Assembly: GCA_049514575.1 (NCBI GenBank)
Contig: JBEKUX010000003.1
Location: forward strand, 28,852-92,851
Reading direction: 5' to 3'
From: BOG-1184 sp049514575
Lineage (GTDB): Bacteria; Fibrobacterota; Chitinivibrionia; Chitinivibrionales; Chitinispirillaceae
DNA: 64,000 nucleotides
The position numbers and the translations under genes are program-made. Positions 25,643 through 34,592 of this stretch are shown piece by piece (within the stretch, counting starts at the first letter, position 1; the number at the start of each line of letters is the position of its first letter). Below the pieces are notes generated by a model. The model was given only the letters and a program-made list of their open reading frames with translations. It searched no databases and was not told where the DNA came from.

Positions 25643-26488
25643 CTAATCGTTATTTCCTTGGGGATGGGTAAATGGAGAGTTTTTTAAAATAGCACATCCA
25701 ATTGATTCGTAAAGATGAATCCAAGTATTCTTAGTCATCATTAAAAAAATACCCTCGCTTACATCAAGTTCGCCATAGCATACAGTTTCATCCAATTTTT
25801 TATCCCAAATAGCAAATCGTATTTGGGCACTTAATTCATCAGATCCTCCTGTACCAGGCATATATTGCATAGGCATAGAAGGGGGGGGAGGTGGTGTGAA
25901 GGAAGAAATACTACCCCCCGAATTGCCAAAGGATACCATTGAAAAGGAAGATGAATAGGCATTAGAGACATAAGCTTCATCGGAGGGTGGTTGTGAATTC
26001 ATCATCCAATGGCCCGGAGTTCCTGCATTCATATTTCTTTCAATTTTTATTGATGTAATGATAAAATATACAGTGTTACTTGGGTCAAGAGAATCGAATA
26101 CATTTTTGCGTGGAATCCGGAAAACCATTACAATACTATCTTTCCCAATTTTACGTGTTATCTCTTTGAAATACCGGTCATCATGTATTTGTAGTTGAAG
26201 TGTATCAAATTTATTAATAGAGGAAAATGATATTCCTTGAAGAGAATCTGCTAAAATATTCTTTATTTTAACATTCAAGCTGTCCGCAATCATCGTTGTC
26301 GCGCCCCTTTTATCTTCCTTAAATTCATTTTCTACAGCTTTTGGTTTATAAACATCGATTATGTCAGGAGCAATTGGAATTAAAACTGCTTTAGCATTAG
26401 GGTTTGGGGTATAGTGTTTGTCAATATACACAAGCGTTGAAGCGCATTTTACGAACAGAATAAGCATAAGAATAGCGAAAAATCTCAT
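25643..26488 (-). CDS. Hypothetical envelope protein with N-terminal membrane/lipoprotein signal
   Basis: A 281-residue protein of no recognised family. A hydrophobic N-terminus ends in LFVKCAS, which may be a lipobox although Lys before the Cys is unusual. Residues 25-150 look beta-rich. A Ser/Gly-rich and proline-run linker follows (FTPPPPPSMPM, about 198-208), then a short domain (IRFAIWDKKLDETVCYGELDV). The GGGGAA ribosome site supports the ATG at 26488. It ends in TAG. It lies upstream of the prepilin gene on the same strand, with 128 bases between them. Confidence 0.65.
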   Translation of the reverse strand: MRFFAILMLILFVKCASTLVYIDKHYTPNPNAKAVLIPIAPDIIDVYKPKAVENEFKEDKRGATTMIADSLNVKIKNILADSLQGISFSSINKFDTLQLQIHDDRYFKEITRKIGKDSIVMVFRIPRKNVFDSLDPSNTVYFIITSIKIERNMNAGTPGHWMMNSQPPSDEAYVSNAYSSSFSMVSFGNSGGSISSFTPPPPPSMPMQYMPGTGGSDELSAQIRFAIWDKKLDETVCYGELDVSEGIFLMMTKNTWIHLYESIGCAILKNSPFTHPQGNND

Positions 26489-26578
26489 TTTTCCCCGTCC
26501 TATGGAATAATTATATCCGTCTTGCTGCCTTCCTAAAATAATGGCTGTGTAAACCGGAAAGAACTGGCATCTTCAGGA

Positions 26579-26811
26579 TTATTGAAAGAAATTCGTGGTA
26601 ACTATTTTGGTAACTCTTCCTGTGGCGTTTATGGCGAATATGGTGCTTCCGCCTGTAGATTTTTGAACATATTCGCCATATTCACCATGTGTCAACGGCT
26701 CATAACCCAAAGGAATCTGCTATTCGACCACCTGCCCCTCCTGATCTTTCAACGGGAGATTGGTTTTTTGCCATCCCTTATTTCAGGTGTACTGCAAAAC
26801 GGAGGGATTTT
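26579..26811 (-). pseudogene. Possible gene relic interrupted by stop codons
   Basis: On the minus strand a frame ending TAA at 26579 reads as plausible protein (LGYEPLTHGEYGEYVQKS, STIFAINATGRVTKI). Upstream of an in-frame TAG it continues as NKGWQKTNLPLKDQEGQVVE, and further up a TGA interrupts it again. No family is recognised. The plus-strand frame over the same bases is less protein-like. This region is otherwise unexplained. Confidence 0.35.
26631..26679. repeat. 12-bp perfect inverted repeat
   Basis: ATGGCGAATATG at 26631-26642 and its reverse complement at 26668-26679, with a 25-base spacer. It lies inside the possible relic. Confidence 0.6.
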
Positions 26812-26936
26812 TTATTAAAAATAAGGGGTCGAGAAACTAGACAAAAGAAGGGATGTTAGTGGGACATAAAACTTGTCTAAATCTTGTCTATATTTTCAGG
26901 AATGTTATAAAAAGTGACCTAATTTCGCTCTATTTC

Positions 26937-26999
26937 GGCATCTCAGGATTAAATCGCCGATTATGATTCCATTGCTCTAACCAACTGAGCTACGCTGCC
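26937..26999 (-). pseudogene. tRNA-like remnant with CAU anticodon
   Basis: The minus strand has a canonical tRNA 5' half (GGCAGCG, TA, GCTC-AGTTGGTTA-GAGC D-arm) and an ATCATAA anticodon loop. The anticodon stem does not close, the T-loop is degenerate (GATTTAATCC instead of GTTCGAATCC), and only GGCA/TGCC of the acceptor stem pairs. Total length is 63 bases, about 11 short of a normal tRNA. It is most likely a decayed tRNA-Met or tRNA-Ile2. Confidence 0.5.
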
Positions 27000-27226
27000 A
27001 TGTTCGGGAAAGATACGAAATGGCAAGATTAAAAATCAATAAGCGGGAAGCACGCCGCTCTCATGCCCTCAGCGGCGAAAGCATTTCAATGCAAATGGAA
27101 TTTTTCCATTCCGTCAATCATACTTTTTGACCTTGCGGTTGTTTTTGATGCGTTGCTTTTGGGTTCGCTTGGGGACTACCGCCTTAAAATACCCTTTTTG
27201 ATTCGCCGTCTTGTCGGCACCGGTTT

Positions 27227-28435
27227 CTACAAACACTTTTCGGCGAAAGCAATAAACTTTTCAGCCCGGTTGTCCCACGAACACCGGTGTGCGGCCGCCA
27301 TTGCATTCATCCGCAGGGTGCGGTAATTTGTTTCATCATCAAATATTTCCTCGATCGCTTTGACCAGCGAAGAAACATTTTCAGCTTTATAAATAACACC
27401 GTCGACCCCATTACGCACATGGTCGGTCACTGAAGGGAAATCCGGACCGATCACCGGAAGACCTGCGGCAAAGTAGTCGAAAATCTTCGTGGGCGAAACG
27501 AGCGCGCTGCAATGCAGTGAAGGCCGGTAAAGTACGATCCCTGTTCCTGCCTCGCTGCGAAGGCGTTCAAGCATTGATTGATGCCCCATCCAGCCAATGA
27601 AGTCGCACAACCCGCCGATACCCCGCCTGACGGCTTCTTTCATGAGCCGCGGCCGTTCGGATTCCTGCACGCCGATCCATAAAAAAGTGATCCCCTGGTC
27701 CTTGCACTGCGCAAGAGCATCGAAGATGATGTCCGTGTCGAGGTGCAGGAAATAATTCCCGATATAGACAATCCTTTTTCGCATCTGCCGGTGCGATTCC
27801 GGTACGCCGGCATAATTACCGGACCGCAGCTGCGACCCGTGAGGAATCGTTTCGGTCGGGATACGGACGAAATCCCTGTTAAAGAGTTCCCGCTGCAAAC
27901 CGGCCTGGCAGATAAGTCCGTCGCAGGCATTCATGAAGAGCCTTTCGATCCAGTAGTATTGATTTGACATGGAAAAAAATCTACGCTGGCTGAATACCGG
28001 TATCCCGGGGAAAACGTGCGTCCCGTGATAGGTATGTGACTCGAAAAATACGGTGCACCCAAACAACCACTTCAATACGGCAAGCCATGGCAGGAATGTT
28101 GTGTTCCTCGAAATCACAACGGTCTTCAGGTCCCGCCTGCGATGATGCAGGATGGTAACGCAGGCACGCAGGTAAAACTTGGGAGTGCATTTAATGGAAT
28201 TGAAAAAGGTACGTTTGAAAAGCCGGACGCGGAAATTCGAATCAGGTTCCAGGCCGAAATGTTCCCGCAGGATTCTGTCGCAATCAGTCCTTGGATTCCC
28301 TTCCGCGATGAGCGTCGTTTTAATTCCGGTTTTTGCCAAGGCATACATGGACATGGTTGAGACGGAAACCATGGCATCACTGCCTAACCATGGAAATTTA
28401 TTGACATAATAAACTTCAAATACGGGTTTATTCAT
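27227..28435 (-). CDS. Glycosyltransferase, GT4-like (GT-B fold)
   Basis: About 402 residues. The C-terminal half has the GT4 donor-binding pattern (RIVYIGNYFLHLDTD, GITFLWIGV, FIGWMGHQSML, SPTKIFDYFAAGLPVIG, GVDGVIYKAENVSSLVKAIEEI). The usual Glu of the E-x7-E motif reads Asp in KIFDYFAAG. It probably transfers a sugar onto a cell-surface glycan. Start choice: ATG 28435 follows GCGGAA and begins cleanly at MNKPVFEVYY; ATG 28456 or TTG 28468 are possible longer starts. It pairs with the polysaccharide deacetylase upstream on the same strand, suggesting exopolysaccharide or envelope glycan work. It ends in TAG. Confidence 0.85.
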   Translation of the reverse strand: MNKPVFEVYYVNKFPWLGSDAMVSVSTMSMYALAKTGIKTTLIAEGNPRTDCDRILREHFGLEPDSNFRVRLFKRTFFNSIKCTPKFYLRACVTILHHRRRDLKTVVISRNTTFLPWLAVLKWLFGCTVFFESHTYHGTHVFPGIPVFSQRRFFSMSNQYYWIERLFMNACDGLICQAGLQRELFNRDFVRIPTETIPHGSQLRSGNYAGVPESHRQMRKRIVYIGNYFLHLDTDIIFDALAQCKDQGITFLWIGVQESERPRLMKEAVRRGIGGLCDFIGWMGHQSMLERLRSEAGTGIVLYRPSLHCSALVSPTKIFDYFAAGLPVIGPDFPSVTDHVRNGVDGVIYKAENVSSLVKAIEEIFDDETNYRTLRMNAMAAAHRCSWDNRAEKFIAFAEKCL

Positions 28436-28508
28436 ATTTCCGCAACCATTGGACATTAAAATACTCAATGTCTTCCGCGTACTTTCGCATTAATGTCCGG
28501 ACGGCAGT

Positions 28509-29543
28509 TTATTTCCTGCGGCTGAATTTGACCAGCCGGCTTATGAACGAAGAAATGTCACGGTGAACTTTCGCACGGGGGAGCTGCGGCAGTTTATTGT
28601 GCATCCGTACGATATCAATATCCGTGGTGAAACCTGCATCAAAATGATCTGCGACCATCTGTTCAAGCACCGGGTCCCGTTGGCCATAGGGATAAGCAAA
28701 ATACCGCACTTTTCTCACCGTAATTGCCTCCAGCCGCTGTTTGGATGAAACGATCTCGTCCTCTACCCTGCGGCGCCGTTCAGCGTCACTCTCAAATGTT
28801 AAACGTTCCGTGAAGGCATTTAGAAGCTCGCCGCGGAGCGACAGCTTCCACCTTTTTTTTAAAAAATAACCACTATCAATTGCACGGACATATGCTTTTA
28901 CTTCCGGACGGAGAGCGCCATGCCGAACAGCCAAGTTGCTGCACTCGGGAAAGAGGGGAAATCCCAGAACGGGTTTTTCTCCGCAGGCATATACCGTGCT
29001 GCCGTTACCGTTGGCCCCGTCGTAGATATCAATGATCTGGTCGTCGCAAAAAACCCGGGCATGTACTGATCCATGTGAGCCGATGTCCACTGTCTCGGAC
29101 GCTTTCCTGAGTTCGGCCGCGGACATGAAGGAATCGCTATGCCCTGTTTTAAAAAATTCTTCATTGCACTCGTCCATTCGTCTGGTCCGGTACAGGTCAC
29201 GGTAAGCGACGTTCCCGCGCCAGTGGTCTTCAAGTGTCGGCCGTATCCTTTCATCGTTAATGATTCGTGAGGCAATGGGAAAAAGTGTTGCCCGGATGTG
29301 GTGTTTCCTGCACAGAGGAATGGCGTAAACAAACGTATCGAGGTAGCCGTCATCAAAGGTCACAGCCACGGTAGTTCGCCGCGGCGGCGTGCCACGGACT
29401 ACATAATTGCAAATTTCCTCCAGGGGAACTACATTACAAAATGCTTTCAGCATCCTGAACTGTATGTCGAGAGTCCGGCAGGCGACATCAAATCCCCAGT
29501 GAGGAACGATCGTGTGATAGTTGAGAACAAATAAATTGCTCAT
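28509..29543 (-). CDS. Polysaccharide deacetylase (CE4/NodB domain)
   Basis: A 344-residue metal-dependent deacetylase. Catalytic motif 1 is TFDDG (62-66) and motif 2 is SHGSVH (156-161, metal-binding His pair). A downstream FAYPYGQRDP motif is typical for the family. No clear signal peptide is present, so it may act in the cytoplasm on a lipid-linked or nucleotide-sugar glycan, or be exported otherwise. It lies directly upstream of the GT4-like gene on the same strand, and the two probably form an operon. Confidence 0.88.
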   Translation of the reverse strand: MSNLFVLNYHTIVPHWGFDVACRTLDIQFRMLKAFCNVVPLEEICNYVVRGTPPRRTTVAVTFDDGYLDTFVYAIPLCRKHHIRATLFPIASRIINDERIRPTLEDHWRGNVAYRDLYRTRRMDECNEEFFKTGHSDSFMSAAELRKASETVDIGSHGSVHARVFCDDQIIDIYDGANGNGSTVYACGEKPVLGFPLFPECSNLAVRHGALRPEVKAYVRAIDSGYFLKKRWKLSLRGELLNAFTERLTFESDAERRRRVEDEIVSSKQRLEAITVRKVRYFAYPYGQRDPVLEQMVADHFDAGFTTDIDIVRMHNKLPQLPRAKVHRDISSFISRLVKFSRRK

Positions 29544-29626
29544 CCGGATATTCCTATTTCCAAAATCCCTTCGTAGAGGAAAATACCACCGCTCTATGCC
29601 GCCGTCCTGAAATAATACGGTTAAAA

Positions 29627-29870
29627 TCAGTCCAGTGCTATATGCTTTAAGTTGTTTTTCCCGTGTTTTTTCACCGAATACATGACATTATCGGCAAACC
29701 GTATCATTTCATCAACGCTTTTCGGAGGTTTTTTATAGGTCACGATACCGGCGCTCAGGGTAACGTTCCAGCTGTATTTTTTCATCTCCGTGGAAAGCCT
29801 TTCATATAGAAAAAGCCTTGTTCAGTAAAATTATATTCTTTTGCTGCTTTGTCAAATAATTCGGGAAGGA
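29627..29870 (-). pseudogene. Relic of a diguanylate cyclase (C-terminal GGDEF fragment)
   Basis: A minus-strand frame ending TGA at 29627-29629 reads LSTEMKKYSWNVTLSAGIVTY then DEMIRFADNVMYSVKKHGKN, the typical C-terminal end of a GGDEF domain. A frameshift lies near 29810, and upstream the text continues in another frame (ILPELFDKAAKEYNFTE). The GGDEF signature itself is gone. It cannot be functional. Confidence 0.7.
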
Positions 29871-29977
29871 TCGATCGGGCAGATCGGAAGGTATTTCAAC
29901 CCGGATGGAAATTTTCCATAGAAGGACGCGGCCGAATAACGGCGGTTGCGCCGGTCAACGTGGTCCGGATCCACCGG

Positions 29978-30211
29978 TCATCGTGATCTGGATTGGTCGT
30001 CAATCCTCCGGCCGATCTGGTGCAGCTGTTGCGTTATTGAATTGCACTGTCGCTCAACATTGTCAACGACTTGAGCTAACGACACCAGTACCGCCGACAT
30101 TGCGCGAAGTCCATTGTAAAGATTGTACTGTTCAGGCTCTGTCTGCTGGTTTCCATAAAGGCGGATGTTTTCTAAAAAACATGCTTCGCCGACGGCGTTG
30201 TTCGGGTCCAT
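29978..30211 (-). CDS. Small hypothetical protein, coiled-coil-like
   Basis: A 77-residue acidic/polar protein (MDPNNAVGEACFLENIRLYG start) with an amphipathic helical C-terminal half (MSAVLVSLAQVVDNVERQCN). A strong AAGGAG ribosome site lies 7 bases before the ATG, which is the main reason to call it real over the plus-strand frame. No family is recognised and no signal peptide is present. It stands alone between the diguanylate-cyclase relic and the HD-GYP gene. Confidence 0.6.
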   Translation of the reverse strand: MDPNNAVGEACFLENIRLYGNQQTEPEQYNLYNGLRAMSAVLVSLAQVVDNVERQCNSITQQLHQIGRRIDDQSRSR

Positions 30212-30235
30212 TTCGTTCTCCTTCTGTTGTATACT

Positions 30236-30350
30236 CCAGTATACTCATTAATCCGCCTAATAACAAGCTCTATGGTTTTTATTCTCAAAATGTCTTTCAA
30301 TCGCACCGGCCCAACGGAAAAAAATTCATGCCGGCATATTCAGGTTTGAC
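30236..30350 (+). repeat. Direct repeat, copy 1 (about 100 bp)
   Basis: It shares CGCCTAATAACAA, TATTCTCAAAATG, CTTTCAAT and GCACC in order with 34437-34536, with a roughly 10-base insertion in this copy. Both copies point the same way and bracket the HD-GYP and histidine-kinase genes. Confidence 0.75.
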
Positions 30351-30385
30351 AATTGGGATAGGTACGGCGGCAGGTCAAGCGCTTA

Positions 30386-31825
30386 TCAGGAAGAAAACCC
30401 CTTTTCCGCTATTCTTAAAAAAGCGGCCGCCACATCAGGGTCGAACTGCGTACTGCTGCATTTCCTGATTTCGGCGACGGCGACCTCCTTTGTCAAGGCT
30501 TTCCGGTACGACCGGTCGGAGGTCATCGCGTCAAAGGTGTCGGCAACCGCTATTATCCGTGCTTCCAGGCAGATCGCTTCCCCTTTAAGCCCCGCAGGGT
30601 AGCCTGTGCCGTTGAATTTCTCGTGGTGCTGTTTTATCGCCGCAATGATATCGCTCAAAAAACTCAATGGTTCCAGGATTTGCGCTCCTTTGAGCGGGTG
30701 CGATTTTATCTCCTCCCATTCATCATTAGTTAATTTTTCCGTTTTATTGAGGACATAATCGTGGACGCCGATCTTGCCCAGATCGTGGATCTGGGCCGCA
30801 AGCTGCAGCCGCTGGATCTGCCGGGCAGGCAATCCCATTTCTCCGGCGATGGCGACGGAAATCCGGGTAACGTTTTCAGAATGGCTGTGCGTATAATGGT
30901 CTTTCGCGTCCACGGCGTTGGCAAGCGACCTGATGGTGGACAGATACAGAGAAGATATTTCCTTGAACAACCTGGCGTTTTCAACTGCCATTGCTATTTG
31001 AGAGGTGAAAATGTTCGCCTTGCGCATGTCGTTTTCGGTGAAACATTCGTCAACATGCACGCGATTGATATTAAGTATCCCCAGAATGTCGGTTTTCCCT
31101 TCCAACGGAAAAACCATGGATGATTTTATCTCCTTCCGCTGCTCCGCGATGTCCTTGAATCTGGGGTCGTTTTGAAGGCCGTCAAGCAGGAGAAGCGGCT
31201 GCCGCTCCTGCGCTACCCACCCCGCGATCCGTTCCCCGATTGCCAGTCTGGTTTTTTCCCTGATGTCCCCGCCAAGGTCATACGAGGCGGCGGCAATGTA
31301 GAGCTTCCTTTCGTCATCAAAGAGCAGGAGCGAGGCCTCGTCGGCCTTGAGCACTTTCATGGTCAATTCGATGATTATCTTTAAAAGCTGGTCCAGTTCA
31401 ACCGTCGAATGGATGGCTTTGCTTATCTCATACAGGGCGATTTTCTCTTTAAGCTGCCGTTTTTCCAGCGCCTTTTCTATGATAATGGCTATTTTTTCAA
31501 TGGAGAACGGCTTGATTATATAGTCATAGGCCCCTTTTCTCAGGCTTTCGATTGCCGACTCCATTGTTTCATAGGCGGTGACCATGATCACCTCTACGTC
31601 AGGGTCGCTTTTCTTTATCTGGTCGAGAAAAGCAACGCCGTCCATTTCAGGCATTCTTATGTCGGAAATAACAAGGTCGAATTCTTCCTTTTTGAATGCA
31701 GCAAGTCCCTCTTTCCCGTTTTGCGCGGTAACGACCGCATATCCCTGTTTGCCCAGGTAACGGGACAGGATCTCCCGTATTCCTCCCTCATCGTCAACTA
31801 TTAATATCTTCCCTTTAAACTTCAC
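30386..31825 (-). CDS. Response regulator with GAF and HD-GYP c-di-GMP phosphodiesterase domains
   Basis: A 479-residue cytoplasmic regulator. The receiver domain holds D11/D12, phospho-acceptor D55 (LVISDIRMPEMDG), T83 and K105. A GAF sensor covers about 135-290. The HD-GYP domain (about 295-470) is intact, with HSHSENV, HDLGKIG near 349 and HHEKFNGTGYP near 397-408. HD-GYP domains hydrolyse cyclic di-GMP. Its stop is about 40 bases from repeat copy 1. The hybrid kinase gene lies just upstream on the same strand, 55 bases away, and is the likely phosphodonor. Confidence 0.92.
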   Translation of the reverse strand: MKFKGKILIVDDEGGIREILSRYLGKQGYAVVTAQNGKEGLAAFKKEEFDLVISDIRMPEMDGVAFLDQIKKSDPDVEVIMVTAYETMESAIESLRKGAYDYIIKPFSIEKIAIIIEKALEKRQLKEKIALYEISKAIHSTVELDQLLKIIIELTMKVLKADEASLLLFDDERKLYIAAASYDLGGDIREKTRLAIGERIAGWVAQERQPLLLLDGLQNDPRFKDIAEQRKEIKSSMVFPLEGKTDILGILNINRVHVDECFTENDMRKANIFTSQIAMAVENARLFKEISSLYLSTIRSLANAVDAKDHYTHSHSENVTRISVAIAGEMGLPARQIQRLQLAAQIHDLGKIGVHDYVLNKTEKLTNDEWEEIKSHPLKGAQILEPLSFLSDIIAAIKQHHEKFNGTGYPAGLKGEAICLEARIIAVADTFDAMTSDRSYRKALTKEVAVAEIRKCSSTQFDPDVAAAFLRIAEKGFSS

Positions 31826-31880
31826 CGTGAATCCCTTTTTCTATATGCTCCGATTAGTCTCGCTTACCCTGTTGTCCGCT

Positions 31881-34256
31881 TCAGGTGGCCGCCACTTCGG
31901 CTATTTTCTTCGCCAGCTCCGCAGCCCTGTACGGCTTATGGACGAATGCGCTCACGCCCTCTTTCCGCATGGCCTCCAGTTCGCTGCTGTCACCATATCC
32001 CGACGTTACGATCACTTTCACCCTGGGATTGATCTCCTTAAGATGTAGTAAGCATTGCGGTCCGTTCATTTTCGGCATATTTATATCGAGAATGACGATA
32101 TCTGTCGTTGACGTGTGTTCACGGTAAAATGCCACAGCCTCGGCGCCGTCGGCGCAGCAATGCACCGTGTATCCCAGACCCTGGAAAATCTCAGTCAGGA
32201 TTTCGTGATAGGTCGTTTCGTCATCCACAACCAGCAGCGTTCCTGTACCCGGAAGGAGCGTAGCAGCTTCCTTTAATCTCTCTATTGCTCCGGTTGATGG
32301 TATTGTGGGCAGGTAAATAGTAAACTCCGTGCCTTTCCCTTCCTGCGACTCCAGAGTAATATGGCCGAAATGCTGCTTGATGCACCCGTACACGCTCGCC
32401 AGGCCGAGCCCTGTTCCCTTGCCCACCCCCTTGGTAGTAAAAAACGGCTCGAAAATATGCTCTTTAATCTCCCGGCTCATGCCGGTTCCGGTATCTGCGA
32501 TTGAAATCCGGACATATGGGCCTTCCACTGCTTTACTGTTTTCATCCAGCAGAACGACCTGGCTTGATTCGACAGTTTTTACTGTTATGGACAGCCGTCC
32601 GCCTTCGGGCATTGCATCGCGCGCATTGATCGCAATATTCAGGAAGACGTTTTCCAGCTGGCTCCAGTCCCCGGAAACAACGGCGGGTTGCTCCTGGAGG
32701 TCAAGGACAATTTCGATGCGGCGGTCCATGGTCCGTTTAATGATTTCCACGACGTTCTTGATAATGTGGTTCAGGTCGACATTTATAAATTCAATCGGAG
32801 CCTTCCGCGCAAAAGAGAGCAACTGCTTCGTAAGGGCCGCCCCTTTTGCGCATGTCGAAATAATCTGTTGGACATAACGCTCAAGATCAACCGCGGTGTC
32901 CAGGTTCATTTTCATCAGTTCAGCATATCCCATGATCACCCCGAGCAGGTTATTGAAATCATGGGCCACACCGCCGGACAACTGGCCGATGGCCTCCAGC
33001 TTTTGCGACTGCAGGAGTTGCGCCTCAAGTTCCTCTCGCTTCGCCTCGGACAGTTTGCGCTCGGTGATGTCGCGTTCGACCGAAATGCCAAAAGTCTTCG
33101 AACCGATTTTCATCTCCGTCACCGAACACTCGAACTCCCGGATCGTGCCGTCCTTGCACCGGTGCCTTGCCTCGAATACTTTCCCTGTTGAGGAAAGAAC
33201 AATTTGCCGCCGCTCTTTGAATTGTTTGGAAGAATCGGTGACCGCCTCATTTATGAAAGACACCGGCTGGCCTATCAGCTCGTCACGTTTGTATCCGAGG
33301 ATCCTGAACGTCGCGCTGTTCGCTCCCCGGATCACGGGTATGCCTGAGGGCGTGATCTCCAGTTGAAGTATGATGTCCGCTGCATGCTCGAAGAGGATTC
33401 GAAACCTTTCCTCGCTCTGGGATAGCGCCGCCAGCGCCTGTTTGCGTATGGTGATGTCCCTGAAGTACCACACGCGGCCGAAGTGTTTTCCGTCTGCGCC
33501 GATCATCGGCGCAGAGTAGCAGTCGAACGTCCTATTGTCTTTCAGGACGATTTCGTCCTGGGTTATTTCATCAGGAGCAGCATAGAGGTGTTTGACCTTA
33601 CTGATGAACTTTTCCGGATTTGCCAGCATGTCCATCACCGATTGCAGGGCATGCTCATCGGATTTGGATTTTATGATATTGGGAGGAATACCCCATATAT
33701 CAGTAAATCGCCGATTGAAAGATATGGTTTTGCCGTTGACATCCACCACGAGGATTCCGTCGATAGCCGATTCCTTTTGGGTTGACAGAATAAGATTGCT
33801 GAACCGCAGTTCGTCTTCCGCCTGTTTCTCAGTAATCTTGCGCGCGGTGATATCACGGATGTTGCACTGGATCACGTTCAGGTCGCCGACGCGGTAGACG
33901 TTGCTGACAAACTCGACATCGATTGTCCGTCCGTCGCGGGCCTCGAGCGGAAGGCCTTCGTAGCGGACGTATTCCCTGGTCTGCAGTTCGGCGAAGGAAA
34001 CCTTGGAAGCAGCCACATCCTTGAACGGCCCGATCTCCCATAGATGTTTCCCCAGGAATTCCTCATGCGAGTAGCCCGTCAACTCCATCAGGAAAGGATT
34101 GACGTCAACGATTTTCCCGGTGTCCGCGTCGAGAATCAGGATCCCGTCCCTGGAGGCTTCGAACAGGCGGCGGTACCGTGTTTCGGACGTTTCCAAGGCG
34201 TGTTCTGCTCGCTTGCTCCCGGTTTCGATTGTTCCTTTGTTTAAACGGCCGCTCAT
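31881..34256 (-). CDS. Hybrid sensor histidine kinase (three PAS, HisKA, HATPase, receiver)
   Basis: About 791 residues, no membrane segment. Three PAS domains (about 25-140, 150-280, 290-405) are followed by HisKA with the phospho-His in GGVAHDFNNLLG (near 430), and HATPase with N (INARDAMPEGG), G1 (IADTGTGM), F (FEPFFTT) and G2 (GKGTGLGLASVYG) boxes. The C-terminal receiver has its acceptor Asp in ILDINMPKMNG (near 724). It is a soluble sensor, probably feeding the adjacent HD-GYP regulator. ATG 34256 has an AAAGGGAAG site; a TTG at 34280 and an ATG at 34277 are longer alternatives without one. Confidence 0.92.
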   Translation of the reverse strand: MSGRLNKGTIETGSKRAEHALETSETRYRRLFEASRDGILILDADTGKIVDVNPFLMELTGYSHEEFLGKHLWEIGPFKDVAASKVSFAELQTREYVRYEGLPLEARDGRTIDVEFVSNVYRVGDLNVIQCNIRDITARKITEKQAEDELRFSNLILSTQKESAIDGILVVDVNGKTISFNRRFTDIWGIPPNIIKSKSDEHALQSVMDMLANPEKFISKVKHLYAAPDEITQDEIVLKDNRTFDCYSAPMIGADGKHFGRVWYFRDITIRKQALAALSQSEERFRILFEHAADIILQLEITPSGIPVIRGANSATFRILGYKRDELIGQPVSFINEAVTDSSKQFKERRQIVLSSTGKVFEARHRCKDGTIREFECSVTEMKIGSKTFGISVERDITERKLSEAKREELEAQLLQSQKLEAIGQLSGGVAHDFNNLLGVIMGYAELMKMNLDTAVDLERYVQQIISTCAKGAALTKQLLSFARKAPIEFINVDLNHIIKNVVEIIKRTMDRRIEIVLDLQEQPAVVSGDWSQLENVFLNIAINARDAMPEGGRLSITVKTVESSQVVLLDENSKAVEGPYVRISIADTGTGMSREIKEHIFEPFFTTKGVGKGTGLGLASVYGCIKQHFGHITLESQEGKGTEFTIYLPTIPSTGAIERLKEAATLLPGTGTLLVVDDETTYHEILTEIFQGLGYTVHCCADGAEAVAFYREHTSTTDIVILDINMPKMNGPQCLLHLKEINPRVKVIVTSGYGDSSELEAMRKEGVSAFVHKPYRAAELAKKIAEVAAT

Positions 34257-34592
34257 ACGTCTTCCCTTTGGAAACATCAAGGCCCACCGCTGTTAACATT
34301 GTTTGACAGCAATTATCAACCTGTATTTACAGGAAAAGTGCCCGATCACCCGAAATACTATTCCCGCTGACGCAATGACCGTGCAATGGAGGTTTTTCTA
34401 ACGCGGGGGAGTATTTTCTATACACTGTCTCTGTGCATAGTATATCCTTTAATTCGCCTAATAACAACTTTATTCTCAAAATGCCTTTCAATTGCACCTA
34501 TTCAACAAAAAAATTCTATATAAAAACTGGCTTTGACTCAAAAAGTCGCTTTAAATATTTTAAAAAACAAATCTGTCGAAAGGGAGCGGAGA
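34257..34592. other. Intergenic region between divergent operons
   Basis: A 336-base AT-rich region between the hybrid kinase (minus) and the SH3 protein (plus). It contains direct-repeat copy 2 and should hold both promoters. No coding frame is supported. Confidence 0.5.
34437..34536 (+). repeat. Direct repeat, copy 2 (about 100 bp)
   Basis: It matches 30236-30350 in order over AGTATA, TTAAT, CGCCTAATAACAA, TATTCTCAAAATG, CTTTCAAT, GCACC and AAAAAAATTC, with substitutions and a gap. Confidence 0.75.

Noticed and set aside
27063..27326. 87-codon plus-strand frame
   Set aside because: It overlaps the end of the well-supported GT4-like gene and has no ribosome site.
29905..30468. 187-codon plus-strand frame
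   Set aside because: It overlaps the minus-strand 77-residue gene with a good ribosome site, the direct repeat and the end of the HD-GYP gene; its protein text is low-complexity and has no ribosome site.
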